Source of the DNA: an uncultured bacterium
Lineage (GTDB): Bacteria > Omnitrophota > Gorgyraeia > Ghiorseimicrobiales > Ghiorseimicrobiaceae
DNA length: 32,671 nt
Direction: 5' to 3'
NCBI GenBank assembly: GCA_913009335.1
Contig: CAJVXN010000024.1
Location: forward strand, 1 to 32,671
The position numbers and the translations under genes were made by a program. Shown here piece after piece: positions 8,765 to 19,162 of this stretch. Position 1 is the stretch's first letter. Every line of letters begins with the position of its first letter. Below the pieces are notes generated by a model. That model was not told where the DNA came from. It did not search any database and saw nothing but the letters and a program-made list of their open reading frames with translations.

Positions 8765-9431
8765 CTTTTTTCCTTTCATCAAAATAATCCAGCTCATCAA
8801 GGGGCAATATTACAGAAGTAGCAGTATTCGCCAAATGTGCTGTGATGCGCTTAAAATATCTGGCAATTAAGGCAAAGCAGACCGCCTCATTGACCGAAAT
8901 ATTACTTTTTGCTAAATTTTGTATAATCTTATCGCAACGCTTAGCGATCCGACTCTCATAGTGCCATGACATACTTGCAGTATTCTGATCTGATTCAATA
9001 AATGCTTTTTTTGTTATCTCAAATAATTCTAAAATATCCTGATCCATTTTATCGAATAAATCCTGATAACGTTTCTGGTCTATCGGCTTTTCCAAAAGCT
9101 GAACAACCTCAAAAAGGTTCTTACAATAATCACCCAGTCTTTCCGCATCTTTTACTACGCTCATCAGAAGCAGGCATGCGGATATATCTACCGAAGGCCG
9201 AAGCGATAAATGCTGAACTATTTTCTTACGGATATTTCTCTGCAACTCGTTTATTTTCTTATCCGCGTCATATACCGCATCTTCAAGCCCTGCAATGTCC
9301 TCATTATGAATGAGCTTTCGGCATACGCAGGAAAACATACTCTGCGCATCGCTTAGCATCTGACTAAATTCTTCTAAGACGTTAGATAAGAAATCTTTCC
9401 CCTTCCAGAAACTCAATAAATTATTAAACAT
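8757..9431 (-). CDS. PhoU-domain protein
   Basis: Helical PhoU repeats (MSVVKDAERLGDYCKNLFEV; ALIARYFKRITAHLANTATSVI), directly after Na/Pi cotransporter gene. Confidence 0.85.
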   Translation of the reverse strand: MFNNLLSFWKGKDFLSNVLEEFSQMLSDAQSMFSCVCRKLIHNEDIAGLEDAVYDADKKINELQRNIRKKIVQHLSLRPSVDISACLLLMSVVKDAERLGDYCKNLFEVVQLLEKPIDQKRYQDLFDKMDQDILELFEITKKAFIESDQNTASMSWHYESRIAKRCDKIIQNLAKSNISVNEAVCFALIARYFKRITAHLANTATSVILPLDELDYFDERKKDE

Positions 9432-9445
9432 TTTGACCTCCTCTG

Positions 9446-10573
9446 CTATTTTAGTAACTTTGAAATTATAATTAATAACCCCGGGATAAGAAAGAAAATA
9501 GTCGCTACGTAAATCAATGCGTATCTTCTCTTGCGGAATGATAAATCGCCGAGCCCTTTTGCCAAATTAATCGGTAGAGTTCTAAATAATTTTACAGGAT
9601 AAATAAACAATACACCTATTAAATTAAATAAAAGATGAGAAAACGCGATAGTAATAGCCGCAGGATTTCCAGTGGCAAACGATGCTAGAATCGCGGTGGC
9701 AGTTGTGCCGATGTTTGCCCCCAGGGTTATTGGAAAAACAGTCTCTATTGTTACAATACCGGCCCCAATTAAAGGAATCAATAAAGAAGTCGTTATGGAG
9801 CTAGACTGGACAAAAATTGTAAAAATTATTCCGGCAAGTATCCCTACTAAAGTATTCTTACCGATAACATTGTTTAGGGCAATTTCGGTTCTCTCTATAA
9901 CTAATGACTTCATAAGTTTTACGATACAAAATAAAGTAATAAAAGTCATTAGAGCACCCGTTAATAATATCAGGCTGTAGCCTAAATTATGGGGTAGCGT
10001 CAAAACTTCGGTAAACAGATCTTTGATCAGATGGATTGCCGGCTGTGTAGCTGTTTTTATCGGGCTGGTAAATTTAATCCCCCCAAAATTAACAAAAAGT
10101 GTCGATAAAAACGTGGCTGATTTTTGCAAAAATCCCGTTGCAAGCTCTAAGGGAAACATAATTGCTACGCATATAAGATTAAAGAAATCATGCACTGTCG
10201 CGCCCGCTATGGCGCGCCTGAATTCTTCTTTGCGTGTAATATGGCCCAATGCTACAAGGGTGTTGGTTACGGTAGTTCCGATATTGGCTCCCATAATAAT
10301 CGGTATGGCATTTCCGACTGTTATGACACCGGATGCAACCATACCCACAGTTATGGAAGTAGTAGTTGATGAGCTCTGTATCAAGCTAGTTGCCAAAATC
10401 CCGATAAATAAACCTACAAATGGATTAGAAGTTGTCGCAAGCAGGTTTTCGGCAAACCCCTTGCCAAAACCTTTAAATGCCACGCCGATAATGCCGATAC
10501 TCACCAAAAATAAATAAAGAGAGGTTACTACCAGAATGATTTTTAAAAAAGTTTTGAATGTATTCTTATTCAT
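9446..10573 (-). CDS. Na+/Pi cotransporter (NptA/PF02690)
   Basis: Duplicated signatures SLIQSSSTTTSITVGMVASG..IIMGANIGTTVTNT and FVQSSSITTSLLIPLIGAG..ITLGANIGTTATA. Confidence 0.95.
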   Translation of the reverse strand: MNKNTFKTFLKIILVVTSLYLFLVSIGIIGVAFKGFGKGFAENLLATTSNPFVGLFIGILATSLIQSSSTTTSITVGMVASGVITVGNAIPIIMGANIGTTVTNTLVALGHITRKEEFRRAIAGATVHDFFNLICVAIMFPLELATGFLQKSATFLSTLFVNFGGIKFTSPIKTATQPAIHLIKDLFTEVLTLPHNLGYSLILLTGALMTFITLFCIVKLMKSLVIERTEIALNNVIGKNTLVGILAGIIFTIFVQSSSITTSLLIPLIGAGIVTIETVFPITLGANIGTTATAILASFATGNPAAITIAFSHLLFNLIGVLFIYPVKLFRTLPINLAKGLGDLSFRKRRYALIYVATIFFLIPGLLIIISKLLK

Positions 10574-10625
10574 AATTTTGTTTAGGTTTTCAGGTAACCT
10601 TTAAGGTAAAGAATACATTATTACT

Positions 10626-10664
10626 ATGAAGTGGGTATGAAGAAAATGTGAAGATTTAATGAAG
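10626..10664 (-). promoter_or_regulatory. Pho box: four PhoB half-sites upstream of nptA-like gene
   Basis: Plus strand ATGAAG at 10626, 10637, ATGAAG-like GTGAAG at 10648, ATGAAG at 10659: exact 11-bp period (minus CTTCATTAAATCTTCACATTTTCTTCATACCCACTTCAT). Confidence 0.8.
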
Positions 10665-10678
10665 ATGAAAAATGATTT

Positions 10679-12103
10679 TTATTGCTTTGGAAGGGTGATT
10701 ATGACTTTTGTTCCGTTGCCGATTTGACTTTCGATATCAATATTCCCGTTATGGAGTAAAATTATATGCTTTACAATAGCCAGTCCTAATCCTGTTCCGC
10801 CGAACTTACGGGAGCGCGCCTTATCTACCCTATAAAAACGCTCAAAAATCCTATCTAGATGCTCTTGAGGTATGCCGATACCGGTATCTTCTACTCTCAT
10901 CTCAAGCATGTCTTTTCGCTCTGCGATAACGATTTTAATTTGGCCGGTTTCCGGGGTGTATTTCACAGAATTATCGATCAGATTTACAAAAACCTCTTCA
11001 ATTTTCGTTCTATCGGCGAATATCTTAAAACTATTTCCCTTAAAATCTAACTCCAATTTTTGTTTTTTATTTGAGATGGCATGGCCAAACCCTAAAATAA
11101 CCTCATCTAGCAAACCCTTTAAATCAAAGTTACATTTACTAATCCTGTCTTTTGCTAATTCTAATTCCGAAAGACTCAATAAATCATTTATGATATTACT
11201 TAGAGCTTCGGCATGTTTTTTTATAATAGAAATAAACCTTCTTGCATTTTCCTTATCATCTATCGCGCCGTCTTCTAGTGTCTCAATAAATCCTTTTATC
11301 GATGTGAGCGGGGTTTTAAGCTCATGAGATACATTTGCTACAAAATCGGTCCTTACCTTATCCATCTTCTTTAGGTTATTAATCTTGAGCTGTAATTCGT
11401 CAGCCATTTTATTTAGCGACCCGGCCAATACCTCAAGCTCGTCTTTAGTTCTAATATCTACGCGTTTTGAAAAATCACCTTTAGCTAACGCTTGAGCAAT
11501 TTCTTTCATTTGTGTTATAGGACTTATAATACTGCGTGATATAAAATATCCGGTTATTACAACAAAAACTATGGCGATAATACCGCCCAATAAAACAATT
11601 CTATAAATCACTCGTATTTGAGATTCCACCTCTCTCAAGGGCAAAGCAAGACGCACCACTCCGATAGAATTATTATCTTTTTTAACGTCAATAGCGACAT
11701 ATTTCATGTTATAGCCCAGAGTATCGCTGAAACGATTACTCTCACCAATTCCACCTTCAATTACCCTGATTATTTCTAATCTATCGCTATGATCGTCCAT
11801 TAAATGCGGGTCTTCTTCCGAATCACCTAAAACTTTACCACCTATATCAATAACAGTAATCCGCAAATTCAATCTATCCGCCAGAACTTCTATCTTCGTC
11901 TGAATCTGCTCTTGAGCATTACTTGATAAATCTTCCTCTAAAATATCCCCGACTAAAAAAGCATTACTCATTAACCTTTCAGAAATCTTCAACTCATAAT
12001 AATCCCGTAATTTTATCCCTACAAAGAAATTCAACACAAAAACAGCTATTACAATAGATAAAATATATGTACCTAAAAATTTCCAGATGATCTTATTTTT
12101 CAT
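10679..12103 (-). CDS. phoR: Sensor histidine kinase PhoR-like (TM, HAMP, HisKA, HATPase)
   Basis: HAMP, FVANVSHELKTPLTSIKGFIETL, NLIDNSVKYTPETGQ, RFYRVDKARSRKFGGTGLGLAIVKHI; abuts PhoB-like gene. Confidence 0.9.
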   Translation of the reverse strand: MKNKIIWKFLGTYILSIVIAVFVLNFFVGIKLRDYYELKISERLMSNAFLVGDILEEDLSSNAQEQIQTKIEVLADRLNLRITVIDIGGKVLGDSEEDPHLMDDHSDRLEIIRVIEGGIGESNRFSDTLGYNMKYVAIDVKKDNNSIGVVRLALPLREVESQIRVIYRIVLLGGIIAIVFVVITGYFISRSIISPITQMKEIAQALAKGDFSKRVDIRTKDELEVLAGSLNKMADELQLKINNLKKMDKVRTDFVANVSHELKTPLTSIKGFIETLEDGAIDDKENARRFISIIKKHAEALSNIINDLLSLSELELAKDRISKCNFDLKGLLDEVILGFGHAISNKKQKLELDFKGNSFKIFADRTKIEEVFVNLIDNSVKYTPETGQIKIVIAERKDMLEMRVEDTGIGIPQEHLDRIFERFYRVDKARSRKFGGTGLGLAIVKHIILLHNGNIDIESQIGNGTKVIITLPKQ

Positions 12104-12104
12104 A

Positions 12105-12788
12105 TCACAATTCTTTAAACCTATATCCTGCGCCTCTGATTGTCTCGATATACTCGCGAGCCTTGCCTAATTTTTTCCTCAAAGATTTCATGTGGGCATC
12201 TACTGTTCTATCATAAATAGAGGCCTCATAGCCGAAAACATTATCCAGTATTTTATCTCTCGATAATACTATACCCGGTCTCTGGGCCATAAATTCTAAT
12301 AGCTTAAATTCTGTAGGGGTAAGGGAAATTGCTTTACCTGAAACCGTTACTTTATATTTAAGGCTATCAATAAAAATACCTCCTACCTTGACTATCTTTT
12401 TAGCTAAAGAGACATCGCCGCGTCTTAATACTGCTTTTATTCTGGCGATTAATTCTCGCGGACTAAATGGCTTGGTCATATAATCATCAGCACCCAATCC
12501 CAGGCCTATAACCTTATCTGCTTCCTGAGATTTTGCTGTAAGCATAATAATCGGTATATGCGCGGTTAGTTCATTTTTCCGCATGTTCCGGCAAACTTCT
12601 AACCCATCCATTCCGGGCAGCATTAAATCTAAAATTATTAAATCCGGTTTATCCCTCTTTGCTGAATAAACTGCCCGCTCACCATCTAAAACTGATATTA
12701 CACTATAGCCTTCTTTCTTTAAGTTATAGCTGATCATCTCAACAATATCAGCATCATCCTCAACTATTAAAATCTTTTCTTTAGCCAT
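12105..12788 (-). CDS. phoB: OmpR/PhoB-family response regulator
   Basis: KILIVEDDADIVEMISYNLKKEGY, DLIILDLMLPGMDG, LTAKSQEADKVIGLGLGADDYMTKPFSPRELIARI; winged-helix with TPTEFKLLEFMAQRPG and TVDAHMKSLRKKL. Confidence 0.95.
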   Translation of the reverse strand: MAKEKILIVEDDADIVEMISYNLKKEGYSVISVLDGERAVYSAKRDKPDLIILDLMLPGMDGLEVCRNMRKNELTAHIPIIMLTAKSQEADKVIGLGLGADDYMTKPFSPRELIARIKAVLRRGDVSLAKKIVKVGGIFIDSLKYKVTVSGKAISLTPTEFKLLEFMAQRPGIVLSRDKILDNVFGYEASIYDRTVDAHMKSLRKKLGKAREYIETIRGAGYRFKEL

Positions 12789-12842
12789 CTTTTTTGTAAT
12801 TTTTTATTTTGAACTAAAAGGCAATTTTGTTTTTCCGCAAGT

Positions 12843-13775
12843 CTACTTCGGAATCTTAATATAAAACTTTGTGCCCTTGCCCTCTTCTGAAATACACCAA
12901 ATCTTTCCGCCATGGGATTCAGTAATTATTCTACAATTATATAATCCAATTCCGGAGCCGCCTTTTTTACCGAATGTTTTTCCAATTTCGAATAAAGACT
13001 TACTTATCTCTTTAGGTATTCCGGGTCCATTATCGCTTATACACATAAGTACTGAGTCCTCTGTCTTACTAACAGATAGTTCTATTTTTCCACCTTCAGT
13101 CATCGCTAAGGCTTCATCCGCATTTTTAAGCAAGTTCCAAATAACTCTTTCAAAATAATCTTTATCTATCGAAACTACTCCCTCAAACCCACAACTAATC
13201 TTTATTTCATGACGAAGCGTCATTCCGGAAACGACATCATCCAAAAATGTCTTAAGCTCAACTGGTGTTTTTGACAATTGGATTAGTTTTTCCCCTTGCG
13301 CGACTATCTTAATATCTGTCACCATCTTAGAAAGCCGCGCAACATCTCTTTCTATCTCTCCATAAATTTCAATCCGCTCTGTATCAGCAATATTTCGCCT
13401 TAACACCTCTACGCCCATCTTTATTGTCGCGACCGGATTATTCAAGTCATGAATAATACTGGAGGCATTCATACCGATTAGGGAAAATGATTCAAGCTGT
13501 TTAGCGATCATTCTGTAGGCAATTATAGTTTTGCCGATAAAAAAACCCATTATCCCCCCAAATATAATGTACAACACAGCCGGGGGTAAATGCTCCGCGG
13601 AAAATGCCATCTTAAATGCCGGTAAAACTTTACCCCAGTGAACATGCATAAAACCGACTTCTCCACCAAGATGGACCTGATGTGCCATCATGCCAAAAGG
13701 ATGAAGCAACACATAACCAAATACAGCCCCAAAAAACGTATTAAAAAATAACAGATATTTTTTAATAAAATTCAT
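12843..13775 (-). CDS. Membrane sensor histidine kinase with His-rich extracytoplasmic loop (copy 1)
   Basis: HPFGMMAHQVHLGGEVGFMHVHW between TM segments; H-box SSIIHDLNNPVATIK; NLLKNADEAL, DNGPGIP, GSGIGLYNCRIITESHGGKIW. Confidence 0.88.
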   Translation of the reverse strand: MNFIKKYLLFFNTFFGAVFGYVLLHPFGMMAHQVHLGGEVGFMHVHWGKVLPAFKMAFSAEHLPPAVLYIIFGGIMGFFIGKTIIAYRMIAKQLESFSLIGMNASSIIHDLNNPVATIKMGVEVLRRNIADTERIEIYGEIERDVARLSKMVTDIKIVAQGEKLIQLSKTPVELKTFLDDVVSGMTLRHEIKISCGFEGVVSIDKDYFERVIWNLLKNADEALAMTEGGKIELSVSKTEDSVLMCISDNGPGIPKEISKSLFEIGKTFGKKGGSGIGLYNCRIITESHGGKIWCISEEGKGTKFYIKIPK

Positions 13776-13858
13776 TCGTATGCCTCCATTGTCAAAAAAA
13801 TATTTAATCTAATTAGCCTTTAGTTTCTCTACGGTATATTATAATACTATCCGTATTA

Positions 13859-16270
13859 TTACAATTCCAAATATCGCAGCCTGAGGGCATTCCCAATCAC
13901 GGAAACCGAACTAAAACTCATTGCTGCTCCGGCAATCATTGGGCTTAAAAGCAATCCGAAAAATGGATAAAGTATGCCGGCGGCAATAGGAACACCTAAC
14001 GCGTTATAAATAAAAGCGAAAAAGAGGTTTTGACGAATGTTTCGCATGACGGCCCTGCTTAAACGCAATGCCTTAACAATGCCGTTTAAGTCACCTTTAA
14101 CCAAAGTAATCCCCGCGCTTTCAATGGCTACATCCGTTCCCGTACCCATGGCAACGCCTACTTCTGCTTCTGCCAAAGCAGGAGCATCATTAATACCATC
14201 ACCGGCAACCATAACTTTTGCCCCTTCACCTTTTAGCTTCTTAACAATCTTCTGCTTATCCTTTGGTTCGAGTCCGGCATAGACATCAGTAATACCTAAT
14301 TCTTTTGCAATGGCTTGAGCCGTTTTTTGATTATCGCCTGTAAGCATAACAACTTTAAGCCCCATTTTACGCAAAGCTCTAATGGCCCCTGGCGTAGTTT
14401 CTTTTATAGGATCTGAAATGCTGAGAATTCCTGCTATTTGTTTATCAGCAACAACCCAGATAACTGTCTGCGCCTTCTTTTGAAGATCAATGGCTTTCTT
14501 TTTTAATTCCTCGGGTAAGATTATTCCTGAATCTTGGATAAATTTTTGTTTTCCAAGTAAAACCGCTTTCCCATTAACCCTACCTTTAACACCACCCCCG
14601 GTTACGGATTGAAAATCATTAACAGGCTCTAATCGACAGCCTTGTTCTTTTGCGTAATTAACAACTGCGCGCGCTAATGGATGCTCACTACTAACCTCAA
14701 TAGATGCCGCAATGCTCAACAATGTTTGTTCATTCCAGCTTTTAGCTGTAATCGTAGCAGTTACCTGCGGTCTACCGGCTGTCAAAGTCCCTGTCTTATC
14801 CGTAAGAAGATGGGTAATTTTTCCGGCCTTCTCAATTGCCTCTGCGTTTTTAATCAAAATACCTGACTGCGCGCCCTTTCCCACTCCTACCATAACCGAC
14901 ATCGGGGTTGCCAGGCCTAAAGCACAAGGACAGGCGATAATCAAAACTGAAATGGCGCTCACTAAAGCATAGGCTAAAGCCGGTCTGGGCCCGAAGATAA
15001 ACCATACAGTAAAAGCAAGCACAGCACAGGCAAGCACCGCGGGGACAAAATAACCGGAAACTTTATCCGCAAGCTTCTGGATGGGGGCGCGGCTGCGTTG
15101 CGCCTGGGCCACCATATTTACAATTTGAGAAAGTAGGGTCTCAGAGCCGATTTTTTCAGTCCGCATCAGAAAAGTGCCTGTCTGATTAACGGTCGCACCG
15201 ATAACCCGATCCCCAACTTTTTTGACAACCGGAATCGGCTCTCCGGAGATCATTGATTCATCGATTGTGCTTTTACCTTCAAGAATAACGCCATCAAATG
15301 GAATTTTCTCCCCTGGCCGCACACGTAATAAATCACCTCTCTGAATATCTTCAATCGCCGTATCTTCTTCTTTGCCATCGTAAACGCGATGCGCATCCTT
15401 GGCGGCAAGGCCGAGCAATGCTTTGATTGCCTGGCCTGTTTTATTGCGGGCTCTTGCTTCAAGGAATTGCCCCAGAAGCACCAATACTGTAATAACGGCA
15501 GCTGCTTCAAAATATAACCCAATCTCACCGCCATTTTTCAATGAATCAGGAAAAATAGCCGGAAAAAGAATAGCCACCGCACTAAAACCATAAGCTGCCC
15601 CCACACCCATAGCAATCAGAGTAAACATGTTAAGGCTTTTATTCACAATCGACTGCCATGCTTTAACAAAGAAAATATTTCCTGCCCATAACACAACTGG
15701 TGTCGCTAAAACAAACTGTAACCAACGCGAGAGCTTGAGGCTCACAAAAACCTCCAGGCTAAAACCTGGAATCATCTCACCCAAACTTAAAATAAAAACG
15801 GGAATTGCTAAAATCAATCCCACCCAAAATTTATGAGATAAAACCCGTGTTTCTTTATCCTCCTCACCTGCTTCATTCGAGATAGTTTTTGGTTCAAGAT
15901 GCATGCCGCATTTCGGGCAATCGCCGGAATGGCCCTGCTCGATTTCCGGATGCATCGGACAGATATAAAGCAACTTCTGCTTTAAGGGTCTTTTCGGTTT
16001 CGATAACTCTAAAGACATACCGCACTTTACGCAATTACCCGGCCCATCTGAACCAACCTCAAGGTGCATAGGGCAAACATACTTATATTGATGTCCTTCA
16101 AATACATTCTTATTGTTAATCTTATCAACTTGTGCTTTATTTAAGAATTTATCCTGGCAATTCTTGCTGCAGAAAAAATAAACCTTGCCGTTGCTTTCGG
16201 ATTTTATAGCGCGATCCTCAATTACTTTCATCCCGCAAATAGGATCTTTTACTGTTTTTTCCATAATCAA
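13859..16270 (-). CDS. copA: Cu+-exporting P1B-type ATPase with N-terminal YHS and two HMBD (YxCPMHP) domains
   Basis: [80 protein letters not shown] and [15 protein letters not shown] (P1B-1 motifs). Confidence 0.95.
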   Translation of the reverse strand: MIMEKTVKDPICGMKVIEDRAIKSESNGKVYFFCSKNCQDKFLNKAQVDKINNKNVFEGHQYKYVCPMHLEVGSDGPGNCVKCGMSLELSKPKRPLKQKLLYICPMHPEIEQGHSGDCPKCGMHLEPKTISNEAGEEDKETRVLSHKFWVGLILAIPVFILSLGEMIPGFSLEVFVSLKLSRWLQFVLATPVVLWAGNIFFVKAWQSIVNKSLNMFTLIAMGVGAAYGFSAVAILFPAIFPDSLKNGGEIGLYFEAAAVITVLVLLGQFLEARARNKTGQAIKALLGLAAKDAHRVYDGKEEDTAIEDIQRGDLLRVRPGEKIPFDGVILEGKSTIDESMISGEPIPVVKKVGDRVIGATVNQTGTFLMRTEKIGSETLLSQIVNMVAQAQRSRAPIQKLADKVSGYFVPAVLACAVLAFTVWFIFGPRPALAYALVSAISVLIIACPCALGLATPMSVMVGVGKGAQSGILIKNAEAIEKAGKITHLLTDKTGTLTAGRPQVTATITAKSWNEQTLLSIAASIEVSSEHPLARAVVNYAKEQGCRLEPVNDFQSVTGGGVKGRVNGKAVLLGKQKFIQDSGIILPEELKKKAIDLQKKAQTVIWVVADKQIAGILSISDPIKETTPGAIRALRKMGLKVVMLTGDNQKTAQAIAKELGITDVYAGLEPKDKQKIVKKLKGEGAKVMVAGDGINDAPALAEAEVGVAMGTGTDVAIESAGITLVKGDLNGIVKALRLSRAVMRNIRQNLFFAFIYNALGVPIAAGILYPFFGLLLSPMIAGAAMSFSSVSVIGNALRLRYLEL

Positions 16271-17340
16271 TTGCTTTCGCTTACTGAAAGATATTTTTTT
16301 GCACTTAGAGCCGCTTTCGCACCTTCCCCGGAAGCTATGACTATCCTTTTACCAAAACAATTTGTCACATCGCCACAGGCAAATATACCCTCAAGACTTG
16401 TTGAACAATCAGGTTTAATAACTATCTCGCCTTTTTCATTTAGCTTAACAATCCCAGAGCAAAATTCAGTATTTGGAATAAAACCCACCTGAATAAATAC
16501 GCCGCGGCAAGAAATATATCTGATTTCTGAATTTTCATACGACTGAACAACTACGCCTTCTACCCTATCCTTACCTTCTATCTTAATAAGATCATAGTTT
16601 TCGAAAATATCGATGGAACTTTCTTTTCTAAGTTTATCGATATCACATTGATCAGCGATAAGTTTCCCCTTTGATATAAGGTTAATTTTGGAAGCAATAT
16701 TTTTTAACTCATAAGCGGTCTGCACTCCGGAATTTCCACCACCCGCTACGACCACATCCAAATCTTTAAATAAGGCCATATCCTGCACCGCGCTATACGA
16801 TACACCTTTTCTTAAAAGGCGCTCTTCTCCAGGAATGCCTAACTTTTTTCGTTTCATACCGGTAGCGATAATGATTGCACGCGCAATAATTATAGTTTTT
16901 TCTTTAGTTAAAATTTCGAATTCTTTGTCTCTGAGGCAGATTTTAACAACATCATCTATTTTATGAGCCAAATAGTGCTCATGTAAAAACTGATTCTTAA
17001 ATTTTTTTACAAGTTCTTTTCCGCTGACAAAATCAAACCCCATATAATTTTTAATCTTGGTACCATCTACCGCTTGGCCACCTATGTCTTTAGTTATCAG
17101 AAAGGTATCCATCTTTAACACCGAAGCATACACTGCTACGGTAAGACCTGCAGGACCAGCTCCGATAATAACCAGATCATAAATATACTTTTGTGAAAAA
17201 TCCTTAGGGGAATTCTTAAATTTTTCAAGGCAACCCTTTGAGCAAAATAAAAATTCCCTACCTTCAAACTCAAAAGCAATCTTTTTGTTCGTAATTTCCA
17301 TCCCGCAAATTGGATCTTTAACCATCTTTTTATCTTTCAT
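16267..17340 (-). CDS. YHS-domain fused thioredoxin-reductase/AhpF-like flavoprotein lacking CxxC
   Basis: [24 protein letters not shown], then [34 protein letters not shown] (CxxC position), [47 protein letters not shown]; 4-nt overlap with copA. Confidence 0.92.
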   Translation of the reverse strand: MKDKKMVKDPICGMEITNKKIAFEFEGREFLFCSKGCLEKFKNSPKDFSQKYIYDLVIIGAGPAGLTVAVYASVLKMDTFLITKDIGGQAVDGTKIKNYMGFDFVSGKELVKKFKNQFLHEHYLAHKIDDVVKICLRDKEFEILTKEKTIIIARAIIIATGMKRKKLGIPGEERLLRKGVSYSAVQDMALFKDLDVVVAGGGNSGVQTAYELKNIASKINLISKGKLIADQCDIDKLRKESSIDIFENYDLIKIEGKDRVEGVVVQSYENSEIRYISCRGVFIQVGFIPNTEFCSGIVKLNEKGEIVIKPDCSTSLEGIFACGDVTNCFGKRIVIASGEGAKAALSAKKYLSVSESN

Positions 17341-17423
17341 CTCTAGCAGCTTATATACGAAATATCTATTAAGGGCCTTCTCTGTATCTATACCTTCTTT
17401 ATATTATGCCTATCATAAAAATA

Positions 17424-17442
17424 TTGCAAATAGTATTTATAA
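17424..17442. promoter_or_regulatory. Candidate palindromic operator upstream of YHS-flavoprotein gene
   Basis: TTGCAAATA-G-TATTTATAA; counterpart ATGCAAATA-C-TATTTGTAA upstream of the truncated copy. Confidence 0.45.
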
Positions 17443-17657
17443 ATATGAATTTAGCTTATCGTTGAGGATGGTCCACTTTAGGTGATGCGGCTACCGGGTG
17501 GATAAAAACGAAACAAAAATTCTCTAAAAAATTCTTTTTATAGTGCTTTTTTGGGAGGGGGTAGAACAGAAGAGAAAAAATTTGACCTAAATAAAATTAT
17601 AGAATTCCCAAGAAATATTTCTACTCGGTTATTTCTAAAGAAAAAGATTTGCATTTC

Positions 17658-18389
17658 CTAGAAAAATGAATTCGGCATCTCAAGGTCGTGTGTTTCCAAC
17701 AGAGACTTATTTCTAAGGATGTCTAAAGTATTGCCTGCGGCAACTATCTTTCCTTTATCAATCAGGGCAACCCTTGAGCAGGTTTGTACTACTAAATCCA
17801 AATCATGAGTTACAATTATTGTTGTAAGCTTTAAAGTCTGCAGAAAATTTATCAAGTTGCGCCTATGTTTCGGGTCAAGATTGCTGCTCGGTTCATCTAA
17901 GGCAAGAATTTGTGGTTTCATTGATAATACAGTGGCGATAGAGACTCTTTTTTTCTCACCAAAACTTAAATGATGTGATGGACGTCTAATAGAGCTCACC
18001 ATATCCACTTCTTCTAGAGCATCATTAACAGACGCCTCCACTCCATCTTTTGGCAGTGACATATTGATAGGACCAAAAGCAACATCATCAAAAACTGTCG
18101 GCATAAAAAGTTGATTGTCCGGATCCTGAAAAACCAAACCTACCTTGCTCCTAATATGAGCCAAATTCTTATCATTTATATCTAGATCAAATATTCGGAT
18201 ATGGCTGTTGCCATTGCCCCTGAAAATTCCATTTAAATGGAGCAGCAAAGTAGATTTACCCGCGCCATTAGGCCCAATAATCCCAATAAACTCACCCTCA
18301 AAAACATCTAAGTTTATATTGCATAAAGCTTCTGTTCCATCGGGATAGGAGTAATCCAAATTCTTAATTTCGATTGCCTTTTCAGTCAT
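17658..18389 (-). CDS. cbiO: ECF-type cobalt/nickel transporter ATPase
   Basis: Walker A GPNGAGKSTLLLHL, Q-loop VFQDPDNQLF, LSFGEKKRVSIATVL, ALDEPSSNLDP; start reassigned to MTEKAIEIKN (ORF track 18449). Confidence 0.93.
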   Translation of the reverse strand: MTEKAIEIKNLDYSYPDGTEALCNINLDVFEGEFIGIIGPNGAGKSTLLLHLNGIFRGNGNSHIRIFDLDINDKNLAHIRSKVGLVFQDPDNQLFMPTVFDDVAFGPINMSLPKDGVEASVNDALEEVDMVSSIRRPSHHLSFGEKKRVSIATVLSMKPQILALDEPSSNLDPKHRRNLINFLQTLKLTTIIVTHDLDLVVQTCSRVALIDKGKIVAAGNTLDILRNKSLLETHDLEMPNSFF

Positions 18390-18391
18390 TT

Positions 18392-19162
18392 TTAGCTTCC
18401 AAAGATTCTGATTACGGTTAATATACTCATTATAATTAACATAAAACAAAAATCCTTCATCTTCAGTTCAAAGCCAGTTATTATTTTTATCTTCCCGTTA
18501 AATCCTCTTGAGCACATAGCAAAATATACATTCTCCCCGCGTTCATAGGTTCTCATAAATAATACACCAATCATATTAGCAAGGACCTTGACATGAAACC
18601 ACCTTGAGCCACCAGTAGTGCGTGCTTCTTTTGCTTGCTTCATTTTCATTAATTCATCCTGAACTACAAAAATATAGCGATACATAAAGGAAAGAATTAT
18701 AACAAAAACGGACGGAAACTTTAACTTCTCAAGAGCCTTTAAAAGATTTGATAACTTTGTACTGGTTATAAGAAGTATCATAGACAGAATACACAAATAT
18801 GCCTTAACCAGAATATTCCAAAGAATCATCAACCCATCATAAGTCACTGTCAACTTTAAAGTGCCAAAAGAATACCCGCCGGCAATCTCTCCTTTCTTAA
18901 AGAAAGGGATAAAAATCGCAACCATTAAAACAAATGGTATAATTACTAGCGACCTTTTTAAAATAAAGCCAGGCGGGATTTTTGATAGCAAAAACAAAAC
19001 AGCAATAAGCACCCCATATAAGGCAAAGGCAATAAATGACGTCGGCCTTGTAAAGATTACAAAGAGGATAAACGCGAAAAGAGAGATAATCTTAATCCTT
19101 GGATCAAGTCGATGAATATAACTATCTATATCACTGTATTCATCAATATAAGCATGCTTCAT
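18392..19162 (-). CDS. cbiQ: ECF-type cobalt/nickel transporter transmembrane protein
   Basis: RLDPRIKIISLFAFILFV, SFMYRYIFVVQDELMKMKQAKEART; in cbi cluster. Confidence 0.92.
   Translation of the reverse strand: MKHAYIDEYSDIDSYIHRLDPRIKIISLFAFILFVIFTRPTSFIAFALYGVLIAVLFLLSKIPPGFILKRSLVIIPFVLMVAIFIPFFKKGEIAGGYSFGTLKLTVTYDGLMILWNILVKAYLCILSMILLITSTKLSNLLKALEKLKFPSVFVIILSFMYRYIFVVQDELMKMKQAKEARTTGGSRWFHVKVLANMIGVLFMRTYERGENVYFAMCSRGFNGKIKIITGFELKMKDFCFMLIIMSILTVIRIFGS

Noticed and set aside
10023-10517. 164-aa plus-strand ORF inside the Na/Pi cotransporter gene
   Set aside because: Antisense to a clear NptA-family gene; composition is that of a shadow ORF.
10872-11327. 151-aa plus-strand ORF inside phoR-like gene
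   Set aside because: Antisense shadow of a well-supported histidine kinase.
17470-17520. GGTGATG stretch resembling a fluoride riboswitch start
   Set aside because: Plus strand, no downstream crcB-type gene, and the required CACC pairing partner and CTGATG element are missing.
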